In this document: positions 1 to 5,273 of the stretch, piece by piece
Position numbering within the stretch: the first letter of the stretch is position 1
How the letters are laid out: every line of letters begins with the position of its first letter
Source of the DNA: Bacteroidota bacterium
Lineage (GTDB): Bacteria > Bacteroidota > Ignavibacteria > UBA10030 > UBA8401
Assembly (NCBI GenBank): GCA_023229405.1
Contig: JALNZH010000270.1
Coordinates: forward strand, 1 to 5,273
DNA: 5,273 nt
Direction of reading: 5' to 3'
The notes under the pieces: model-generated
What the model saw: the letters and a program-made list of their open reading frames with translations, nothing else
Database searches by the model: none
What the model was told of the DNA's origin: nothing
Program-made: the position numbers and the translations under genes

Positions 1-831
1 TGCTTTTACTCCGACAAAATACTGCTGCCAGATCATAGAGACAGCGCCGGTATCATCGGAAGGTGTATGAGAAAATACTTTTACCGTCCACACAGGCGCA
101 TCATATTCACGGTCACTATTCCAATCAAGATTACTATGCCCCGCAACGGCAAAATCCTGAATTCCGTCACCGGTGAAATCCCCGGCAGTAATATAATCAC
201 TCATCTCGTAGAGATCTGAAGTATCAATGTCAATTAATGTAAATGTCAGAGTTTGCGGCGTAGATTGGCGGTACAGCAAAAGATCGCCATCATAATCGGC
301 AAAAAGAATTTCATTTTTTCCTAATCCGGTAAAATTACCTGAAATCGATTTGGGAGGGCCAAACTGGTTCCGCGCTTCCCCCGACAGCGGTGCCGATGGA
401 TTAGGAAATCTGGCAGATACTGTGAATGAACTGCCCGATTTTTTATAAATTAGGTACTCAGTGCTTGATCGCGCAACAATTTCCGAAATGCCGTCTCCAT
501 CGAAATCATGTAATTCACTTGCCCAAATATCGGTTGAATCACCCCACACAGGATTGTGGAAAAATTTTCCCTTTGCCGTATCCACTCGTGTCAGTTGGGA
601 AATCCCGTGTTCCTGTACAAGAATTTCCGGCGAACCACTGTTAGATTGATGCTCAAACGCCCTCGGTATCCATGAACGAGACGAAGAATCTTTAAGCATA
701 AACCTATTTCCGTTGAATTCAAACGCTTTTAGCATGCCGAATTCACCTTCCTGAGTGTATTCGTTCAAAATTACGGTCGGTTTTAAATTAATCGATACAA
801 TTGAATTGAGAAGAAATCCTTTCGGAAGTTC
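1..831 (-). other. FG-GAP/VCBS-like beta-propeller region of the protease (residues ~670-946 and beyond)
   Basis: Five units can be aligned by hand on the strand that follows the loop: PTVILNEY (688-), SPEILVQE (737-), ISEIVARS (784-), KNEILFAD (841-) and IQDFAVAG (893-). Equivalent positions fall near 689, 739, 787, 844 and 896, a spacing of 48-57 residues that fits propeller blades. Units three and five carry clear calcium-type loops, DFDGDGISE (778-786) and DFTGDGIQD (887-895). Unit four is weaker (NFTGLGKNE, with DYDGD just after). Units one and two lack the acidic loop. The likely role is binding or presentation beside the protease domain. A seven-blade closure would need roughly 100 more residues past the window edge. 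Confidence 0.7.
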
Positions 832-2838
832 ATAAGGCTTTCGGAAAAATCCGGTATTTTGAATTGGCTGTGAGCTTAAGGTGAGTGTGAAATGATCTTT
901 CCCTGCCAAAAGAACAGTTGGAAAACGTACACTTCTCTGTGTTGCTGACGGTTCAGTGAATTGACAATACCATTCATACTCTGTTTGCGGAGAAAGTTCA
1001 TTTGCTGTGAGTATGAATTGGTGATTTTTCTGCTGTCCGAGAGAGCGCACAGAACTGTAATTGAATTCTCCGGCTTTTCTGTAATACAAAATTCCATTCG
1101 TATTTCTATCAGTTCGTGCTTCAACTAAAGTGCCAAATAACTCTCTAATAATTACAGAATCTCTGTAGCGAAAGGATACTATCCGTGGAATCGTTTGATC
1201 TATAAAGACACGTTGACGGAATTCCTGATCGGAACCTTTGCTGTTTTTTACAGCAAGCCGTAGAATGTAATTGCCTGATGGAAATGAACTAATATCCCAA
1301 TGCATTATCGTGTCTCGAGCATAATAGTTTCTTGCCGTTCCGATAATCTGATTCCATTGAACGGGATTCTCTCCCGCACCAACAAAAAGAGAAACTGATT
1401 GCAAATATGGAGTAATAGCCGTGATGATAATGGGTACTGAATTGCCAGAAAGATGTTCGTCTAGTCGGGGAGAATGGATGGAAACGACCGAACCTGCAAC
1501 AATTTGAACAGCCCGTTGAGCATTAACAATACCTGCACCATAATAATTATCCCATCCTGGGGCTCCTGCATCGACAGCTGAATTCAACAGAATTCCTCGT
1601 ATGTCTTCGTTTGACATTTCAACATATGATGGATCGATTATTTTTTTATTTTTATCGATACTTCTAATTAATGCAGAGATTCCGGAAACATGCGGTGCAG
1701 CAGCTGATGTTCCTGCAAATTCATCCGTATATCCTCCACCCATTGTTGTTGTGCTGATCTGTTCGCCGGGAGCCATCAGATCCAGCGATGGACTGTATGA
1801 GGAAAAAAAAGAGCGAGTATCGTAGGTACTTACTGCACCGGTAGAAATCACTTCGCTAAAATCGGATGGATAGTGCGGGGCATTCGAACCGTCATTACCG
1901 CTGGACGATACCAGAATAATATCTTTATCATACGCATAACGAACTGCATCGTAGAGAAAGGATGATCGAACAACATCTCCGAAACTCATATTGATGACAT
2001 CTACACCGTTATCGGCGGCGTAGATAATGGCCGTGGCAATATCGATATCGCTTCCATTGCCATTTTTTCCGAATGCACGCAACGGAAGAATTTTTGCAGG
2101 AACTATTCCTGCAATTCCAATTTTATTATTCGCTTGTGCACCGATGATGCCGGCAACTGATGTTCCATGTCCATTTTCATCGGACGGATCATTATCTCGA
2201 ACATTCCAATCTCCCGCATCGTCCGCTTCGAGATCGACAAAATCATATCCTCTCCAGTCATCGATAAATCCGTTGTTGTCATCATCAACACCGTTATTTT
2301 GTCTCCCGCTGCCAAATTCGCCCTGATTAGTTGCCAGAACATTCGCAAGATCTGGATGTTCATCATCAATGCCTGTATCGATAACTCCAACAATGACGTT
2401 TGTTAATGCTGGGGAAATAGTTCCATCATTCAGCAGTGCGGTAACTCCAATCCGCTGTAAATTCCATTGGGATGAAAATGCTGAATCATTAGGTATGGAA
2501 TACACTTTGTAGATTCTGCTCGTTTGAACAAATTCTATCGCGGGATTCTTTTCGAGCAATTGCACGGCAGCGGCATTGAGAGCGACATTTGTCCGTACTA
2601 CAGCATACCGTCTCCATGGAAAGAAAGATGTTCTTGAAATATTTTTTTGCGGAAAGGATGAAACAGAAAAGGTAACTGGCTGTGCGGGTGTCACTTTTGC
2701 CGCAGTGAACGATTGCTTGACGAGCATATTCAACAGAATCGTATCTGCAGCATCAGATTTGAATTTGACAATATACGTCTGAGCAAATAATATGTTCAGG
2801 GTAAACAGGAAAATATTTCCGACAATTCTCCAACGCAT
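1..2838 (-). CDS. Secreted subtilisin-like (S8) serine protease with Ig/FN3-like and propeller domains; C-terminus outside window
   Basis: A predicted exported endopeptidase; its substrate is unknown. I translated 946 codons from the ATG at 2838 to base 1 with no stop, so the 3' end is missing. Residues 1-19 form a signal peptide (probable cleavage LFA|Q). Residues 20 to about 115 resemble an I9-type inhibitory propeptide. The catalytic domain spans about 123-450: Asp154 in VIDTGID, His224 in ENGHGTSVAG, oxyanion Asn315 in SSSGND, and Ser378 in FAGTSAAAPHVSG. All are intact, so it should be active. A D-x-D-x-N-G insertion at 185-194 could bind calcium. Residues ~450-548 look like an Ig-type beta domain and ~550-642 like FN3 (LSPQTEYEWYCQF). 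From ~670, five ~50-residue FG-GAP/VCBS-like units follow. Only one cysteine (Cys625) occurs, as is usual for exported proteins of this kind. The start is firm: an in-frame TAA lies seven codons upstream with no other start between. It overlaps purF by one base. A T9SS-type sorting domain could lie beyond the window but is not seen. Confidence 0.94.
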   Translation of the reverse strand, partial: MRWRIVGNIFLFTLNILFAQTYIVKFKSDAADTILLNMLVKQSFTAAKVTPAQPVTFSVSSFPQKNISRTSFFPWRRYAVVRTNVALNAAAVQLLEKNPAIEFVQTSRIYKVYSIPNDSAFSSQWNLQRIGVTALLNDGTISPALTNVIVGVIDTGIDDEHPDLANVLATNQGEFGSGRQNNGVDDDNNGFIDDWRGYDFVDLEADDAGDWNVRDNDPSDENGHGTSVAGIIGAQANNKIGIAGIVPAKILPLRAFGKNGNGSDIDIATAIIYAADNGVDVINMSFGDVVRSSFLYDAVRYAYDKDIILVSSSGNDGSNAPHYPSDFSEVISTGAVSTYDTRSFFSSYSPSLDLMAPGEQISTTTMGGGYTDEFAGTSAAAPHVSGISALIRSIDKNKKIIDPSYVEMSNEDIRGILLNSAVDAGAPGWDNYYGAGIVNAQRAVQIVAGSVVSIHSPRLDEHLSGNSVPIIITAITPYLQSVSLFVGAGENPVQWNQIIGTARNYYARDTIMHWDISSFPSGNYILRLAVKNSKGSDQEFRQRVFIDQTIPRIVSFRYRDSVIIRELFGTLVEARTDRNTNGILYYRKAGEFNYSSVRSLGQQKNHQFILTANELSPQTEYEWYCQFTEPSATQRSVRFPTVLLAGKDHFTLTLSSQPIQNTGFFRKPYELPKGFLLNSIVSINLKPTVILNEYTQEGEFGMLKAFEFNGNRFMLKDSSSRSWIPRAFEHQSNSGSPEILVQEHGISQLTRVDTAKGKFFHNPVWGDSTDIWASELHDFDGDGISEIVARSSTEYLIYKKSGSSFTVSARFPNPSAPLSGEARNQFGPPKSISGNFTGLGKNEILFADYDGDLLLYRQSTPQTLTFTLIDIDTSDLYEMSDYITAGDFTGDGIQDFAVAGHSNLDWNSDREYDAPVWTVKVFSHTPSDDTGAVSMIWQQYFVGVKA
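1489..2472 (-). other. Peptidase S8 catalytic domain (protease residues ~123-450)
   Basis: The triad is in the standard subtilase order: Asp154 (codon 2377-2379), His224 and Ser378, with oxyanion-hole Asn315. The segment begins after the propeptide at SSQWNLQRIGV, a typical entry to the mature domain, and ends at GAGIVNAQRAV, the usual last helix of the fold. The borders are estimates from motif positions, accurate to about ten residues. Confidence 0.92.
2782..2838 (-). other. Signal peptide of the S8 protease (residues 1-19)
   Basis: The first 19 codons give a short basic N-region (MRWR), a hydrophobic core (IVGNIFLFTLNIL) and a probable signal peptidase I site after LFA, before QTYIVKF. 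There is no lipobox Cys, so a lipoprotein is unlikely. This supports Sec export and also supports the ATG at 2838 as the true start. The exact cleavage position is by eye and could be off by a few residues. Confidence 0.8.
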
Positions 2839-2840
2839 TA
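2836..2840 (-). promoter_or_regulatory. TAATG overlap of purF stop and protease start
   Basis: The purF stop TAA (2840-2838) shares its last A with the protease ATG (2838-2836). No purine-rich Shine-Dalgarno is seen in the preceding ~20 bases (AGATAAGAACGATCTAGACG), so initiation probably depends on ribosomes finishing purF, or on SD-independent initiation as is common in the FCB group. No terminator or promoter fits between the two genes. Confidence 0.65.
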
Positions 2841-4340
2841 TGCGTCTAGATCGTTCTTATCTGTTACATTTTCAATCGGTGCAGGGTATTTGCCGCCGAA
2901 ACATGCGGTACAATACCCCTTCCGTTCTCCGGACGGAACCGATGCCAGCATTTTTTTCGTCGACAAAAATTGAATGCTGTCCACACCGAGTTCTTTTCGA
3001 ATTTCCTCAATATTTTCACCACATTTTACAGCGATTAAATCTTCGCGATTCGGGAAGTCCATACCATAATAACATGAATTAACGATGGGCGGAGAGGTAA
3101 TTCTGAAATGAATTTCTTTCGGTCCCGCTTCTTTCAACAGTTTTACAAGCTGTTTCGATGTGGTTCCGCGTACAATAGAATCGTCGACGACGACAACTTT
3201 TTTTCCTTTCAAAACCCCTTTCACTGTATTGAACTTCGTTTTCACTTTCATTTCGCGCTGACCTTGTTCAGGCTGAATGAATGTCCTTCCAACATAGTGG
3301 TTCCGAATCAATCCCAATTCAAGCTTCGTATTAATCCCCTGCTTTATAGATTCAGTTACAAATCCGAGCGCAGCAGTGTTGCTTGAATCCGGTACGCTAA
3401 TGACGATTGTTTTTTCATCCGCATCGGGTGCAACAGGTGATTCCTGTGCAAGAGATTTTCCCAATTTTCTGCGGACTTTGTCAACACTGTCGCCGAAAAT
3501 AAAACTGTCCGGTCGTGAAAAATAGATATATTCAAAAATACAATGGTGCGACTTTTCAATCTGTTTGTTGATCCAATATGAGGTTAACGTCTCTTTCGAG
3601 TCCGCGCGTTTATCGATAACAAGAATTTCTCCTGGTTCAATATCACGAATATATTTTGCATCAAGGATATCAAAAGCGCATGTTTCCGATGCAATGATAT
3701 AGCTTCCATCTTTTTCGGCCAATGCCAGCGGACGAAATCCATGAACGTCGCGAGCAGCGACCAACATGGAATCGGTGATCAATAATAATGAAAATGCTCC
3801 GTCTACCTGTTCGACTGCATCGCGGATCTGGTCAATCTGTTTTTTTTGCCGGCTTCTCGCGATGAGATGCAACAATAGTTCTGTGTCAGAAGTTGTTTGA
3901 AAGATCGTTCCTTCGTCTTGCAAACGTTTCCTGATTGTGCGATAATTCGTCAGGTTCCCGTTATGGGCAACGCCGAGATTGCCATCACGATAATTAACAA
4001 TCAGCGGCTGAATATTTTTTTCATTGTTTGCGGAACCGGTTGTTGAATACCGGTTATGACCGATAGCCGATCTTCCCTTCAGTTGATTCTTCAAAATATC
4101 ATAATCTTTGAAGACATCAGTGACTAGTCCCATTCCTTTGACGAGATTAAAATGACTGCGCTGCTTATCCTCACGGAATTCGCAGGAAACAATGCCGCTT
4201 GCTTCCTGTCCTCTGTGTTGCAAAGAATGAAGACCGTAGTACGTTAAGACGGCAGCATTTGGATGGTCGAAAGCTCCAAATATTCCACAGGCTGCTCTCG
4301 GTTTGTCATGAATAAATCGTTTATAATTTTTTGATTCCAT
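2838..4340 (-). CDS. purF: Amidophosphoribosyltransferase (glutamine PRPP amidotransferase)
   Basis: PurF catalyses the first committed step of de novo purine synthesis: PRPP plus glutamine gives 5-phosphoribosylamine, glutamate and pyrophosphate. At 500 residues it is full length. The N-terminal Ntn glutaminase domain (about 18-250) starts at nucleophile Cys18 (CGIFG), with LQHRGQE at 40-46, GHNRYST at 94-100, HNGNL at 126-130 and SDTE at 151-154. The phosphoribosyltransferase domain follows, with EYIYFSRPDS at 270-279, VPDSS at 316-320, GRTFIQP at 351-357 and the PRPP loop VVVVDDSIVRGTTS at 382-395. The 17 residues before Cys18 imply a propeptide that must be removed to free the catalytic Cys, as in B. 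subtilis PurF. Cys267, Cys423, Cys477 and Cys480 (CTAC) align with the four [4Fe-4S] ligands of the B. subtilis enzyme, so this is the Fe-S type, unlike E. coli PurF. The ATG directly after the nadB stop is chosen because it gives a sensible propeptide and has an SD-like GGTGAT upstream. No PurR-type operator was recognised. Confidence 0.98.
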   Translation of the reverse strand: MESKNYKRFIHDKPRAACGIFGAFDHPNAAVLTYYGLHSLQHRGQEASGIVSCEFREDKQRSHFNLVKGMGLVTDVFKDYDILKNQLKGRSAIGHNRYSTTGSANNEKNIQPLIVNYRDGNLGVAHNGNLTNYRTIRKRLQDEGTIFQTTSDTELLLHLIARSRQKKQIDQIRDAVEQVDGAFSLLLITDSMLVAARDVHGFRPLALAEKDGSYIIASETCAFDILDAKYIRDIEPGEILVIDKRADSKETLTSYWINKQIEKSHHCIFEYIYFSRPDSFIFGDSVDKVRRKLGKSLAQESPVAPDADEKTIVISVPDSSNTAALGFVTESIKQGINTKLELGLIRNHYVGRTFIQPEQGQREMKVKTKFNTVKGVLKGKKVVVVDDSIVRGTTSKQLVKLLKEAGPKEIHFRITSPPIVNSCYYGMDFPNREDLIAVKCGENIEEIRKELGVDSIQFLSTKKMLASVPSGERKGYCTACFGGKYPAPIENVTDKNDLDA

Positions 4341-4353
4341 TTATCGTATCACC
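4338..4353 (-). promoter_or_regulatory. nadB stop / purF start junction with SD-like GGTGAT
   Basis: Reading the minus strand, GGTGAT (4353-4348) is followed by seven bases ending in the nadB TAA (4343-4341), then the purF ATG (4340-4338). GGTGAT can pair with the GATCACC part of the usual 16S 3' end, so it may act as a weak ribosome binding site inside the nadB end. The zero gap suggests termination-reinitiation coupling. Because the stop and start are adjacent in the same frame, only one TAA separates NadB from PurF. Confidence 0.6.
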
Positions 4354-5273
4354 GTATCTTTTAACCAATGAATGTCATCCGATGTTATATAGTCTGTGGT
4401 AAAGTGCAATCCCCGACTCTCTTTCCGTAATAATGCCGACTTGATAATTAGATCGGCAACGCAAGAGAGATTACGAAGTTCTATCAACTCTTCTGTTACT
4501 TTTGTGCGTTTATAGAAATCTTTCACCTCTTCCAGAATCAATCGAATTCTGCGCTGTGCACGTTCCAGGCGGTGATTTGACCGAACAATACCGACATAAT
4601 CCCACATTAATTGTTGAATTTCTCTTCGATTATGGGAGACCAACACCCATTCTTCGCTGTTAATTGTTCCGCTGTCATCCCAGTCGGGAATATTTTGAGG
4701 AGTTCTATTTGTTTTGGTGTTCTGACGTGCTTTTTCAACAGCTCTATGTGAAAACACCACCGCTTCAAGAAGTGAATTGCTGGCGAGCCTGTTGGCACCA
4801 TGAAGTCCGCTCATACTCACTTCACCAACTGCAAACAGACCTGAGATAGATGTTGCTCCATTTTGGTCTGCAACCACTCCACCACAAGAATAATGTGCGG
4901 CAGGAACAACCGGAACGAGATCTGAGGTGATATCTATTCCATGTTTTAAGCAACGTTCATAAATATTTGGAAAATGGTCTTTTACCCCTGTTGAATTTAA
5001 GTGTTTTAGATCGAGAAAGACACATTCATCACCACTCCGTTTTAATTCTGTATCAATTGCTCTAGCAACAATGTCTCTAGGAGCCAACGATTCTTGCGAA
5101 TCGTATTTCTTCATAAAATCTTCACCGCGGGTATTGCGCAGAATGGCTCCAAATCCTCTTACCGCCTCAGATATCAAGAAAGAAGGTGATCCCGAATTGA
5201 ACAATGTGGTTGGATGGAATTGGATAAACTCCATGTTCGCTATCGTAGCACCGGCACGAAACGCCATTGCAAC
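4341..5273 (-). CDS. nadB: L-aspartate oxidase, C-terminal part (5' end outside window)
   Basis: NadB is the FAD enzyme that oxidises L-aspartate to iminoaspartate, using oxygen or fumarate as acceptor; NadA then makes quinolinate for de novo NAD synthesis in the cytoplasm. The window holds 310 residues plus TAA. The frame is open at the right edge: the first residues, VAMAFRAG, match the internal family segment IAMAWRAG, so the ATG at 5267 is an internal Met and not the start. About 220 N-terminal residues, including the FAD-binding Rossmann core, are missing by comparison with the ~540-residue E. coli enzyme. Counting from the first visible residue, family active-site positions are present: His20 in QFHPT, Arg66 in LAPRDIVARAI, His127 in VPAAHYSCGG, and Arg162 in HGANRLASNSLLE. 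The C-terminal helical domain (about 205-290) carries MWDYVGIVR and RKESRGLHFT, both typical of NadB. These motifs favour NadB over the related succinate dehydrogenase and fumarate reductase flavoproteins. It abuts purF with no gap. Confidence 0.96.
   Translation of the reverse strand, partial: VAMAFRAGATIANMEFIQFHPTTLFNSGSPSFLISEAVRGFGAILRNTRGEDFMKKYDSQESLAPRDIVARAIDTELKRSGDECVFLDLKHLNSTGVKDHFPNIYERCLKHGIDITSDLVPVVPAAHYSCGGVVADQNGATSISGLFAVGEVSMSGLHGANRLASNSLLEAVVFSHRAVEKARQNTKTNRTPQNIPDWDDSGTINSEEWVLVSHNRREIQQLMWDYVGIVRSNHRLERAQRRIRLILEEVKDFYKRTKVTEELIELRNLSCVADLIIKSALLRKESRGLHFTTDYITSDDIHWLKDTVIR

Noticed and set aside
426..1124. Short open frames of 62-82 codons on both strands in the C-terminal part of the protease gene.
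   Set aside because: The protease frame runs through this whole stretch without a stop and carries recognisable FN3 and FG-GAP-like motifs, so these are shadow frames.
1802..1809. Run of eight T on the coding strand of the protease (a phase-variation type homopolymer).
   Set aside because: It encodes S-F-F-S just before the catalytic Ser region and the frame is intact. One homopolymer without population data does not support phase variation.
2027..2406. Overlapping open frames on both strands (a 99-codon and a 79-codon frame on plus, and a 96-codon frame on minus) inside the protease gene.
   Set aside because: All lie across the S8 catalytic domain, whose true frame is fixed by the triad motifs. 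The alternative products are low complexity and have no recognisable domains or ribosome binding sites.
3840..3847. Run of eight A on the coding strand of purF (CAA AAA AAA), in the frame of an A_AAA_AAA slippery site; a -1 shift would stop after two codons, giving a ~169-residue glutaminase fragment.
   Set aside because: It encodes Q-K-K at an ordinary position in the family, no supporting downstream structure was identified, and the product would be a truncated glutaminase with no known role. Chance is the simpler explanation.
4034..4055. Perfect 7-bp inverted repeat (AACCGGT, 8-base loop, ACCGGTT), a possible hairpin or operator.
   Set aside because: It lies inside conserved purF codons (NRYSTTG) and has no U-tract after it on the minus strand. 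Conserved protein sequence plus codon choice explains it.
5265..5267. ATG at 5267 as the start of a 308-residue nadB protein.
   Set aside because: The frame stays open to the window edge, and the residues around this Met match an internal conserved NadB segment; the FAD-binding N-terminal half must lie beyond the window.

Overview
The window is a fully coding stretch in which all three genes lie on the minus strand. Read 5'->3' on that strand, they are the 3' part of nadB (L-aspartate oxidase), a complete purF (amidophosphoribosyltransferase), and the 5' 946 codons of a large secreted subtilisin-like (S8) protease that runs off the left edge. No RNA gene, mobile element, CRISPR array, convincing terminator or internal promoter was seen, and there is no intergenic gap in which one could sit.

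Organism: the likeliest source is a member of the Bacteroidota/Chlorobiota/Ignavibacteriota (FCB) branch. This is an inference from the moderately AT-leaning coding sequence, a PurF of the propeptide plus Fe-S type, weak or absent Shine-Dalgarno sequences, and an S8 protease with a D-x-D-x-N-G insertion and Ig/FN3/FG-GAP-like tail, an architecture common in that group. No rRNA or other marker gene is present to confirm it.

Layout: bases 5273-4341 encode the C-terminal ~310 residues of NadB. Its TAA is followed directly, in the same frame, by the purF ATG (4340). purF runs to 2838, and its TAA overlaps the protease ATG by one base (TAATG). The protease stays open from 2838 to base 1. It has a signal peptide, an I9-like propeptide, a catalytic domain with an intact Asp/His/Ser triad, about two beta-sandwich domains, and a tail of ~50-residue units resembling FG-GAP/VCBS beta-propeller blades, five of which are inside the window.

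How the genes fit together: nadB starts de novo NAD synthesis and purF commits PRPP to purine synthesis, so pairing them in a nucleotide/cofactor operon makes sense. The exported protease at the distal end has no obvious metabolic link; its tight junction suggests co-transcription and translational coupling rather than a shared pathway. I found no clearly new biological system. The points most worth a second look are the zero-gap and overlapping junctions joining housekeeping enzymes to an exported protease, and the partly degenerate propeller at the protease C-terminal side.
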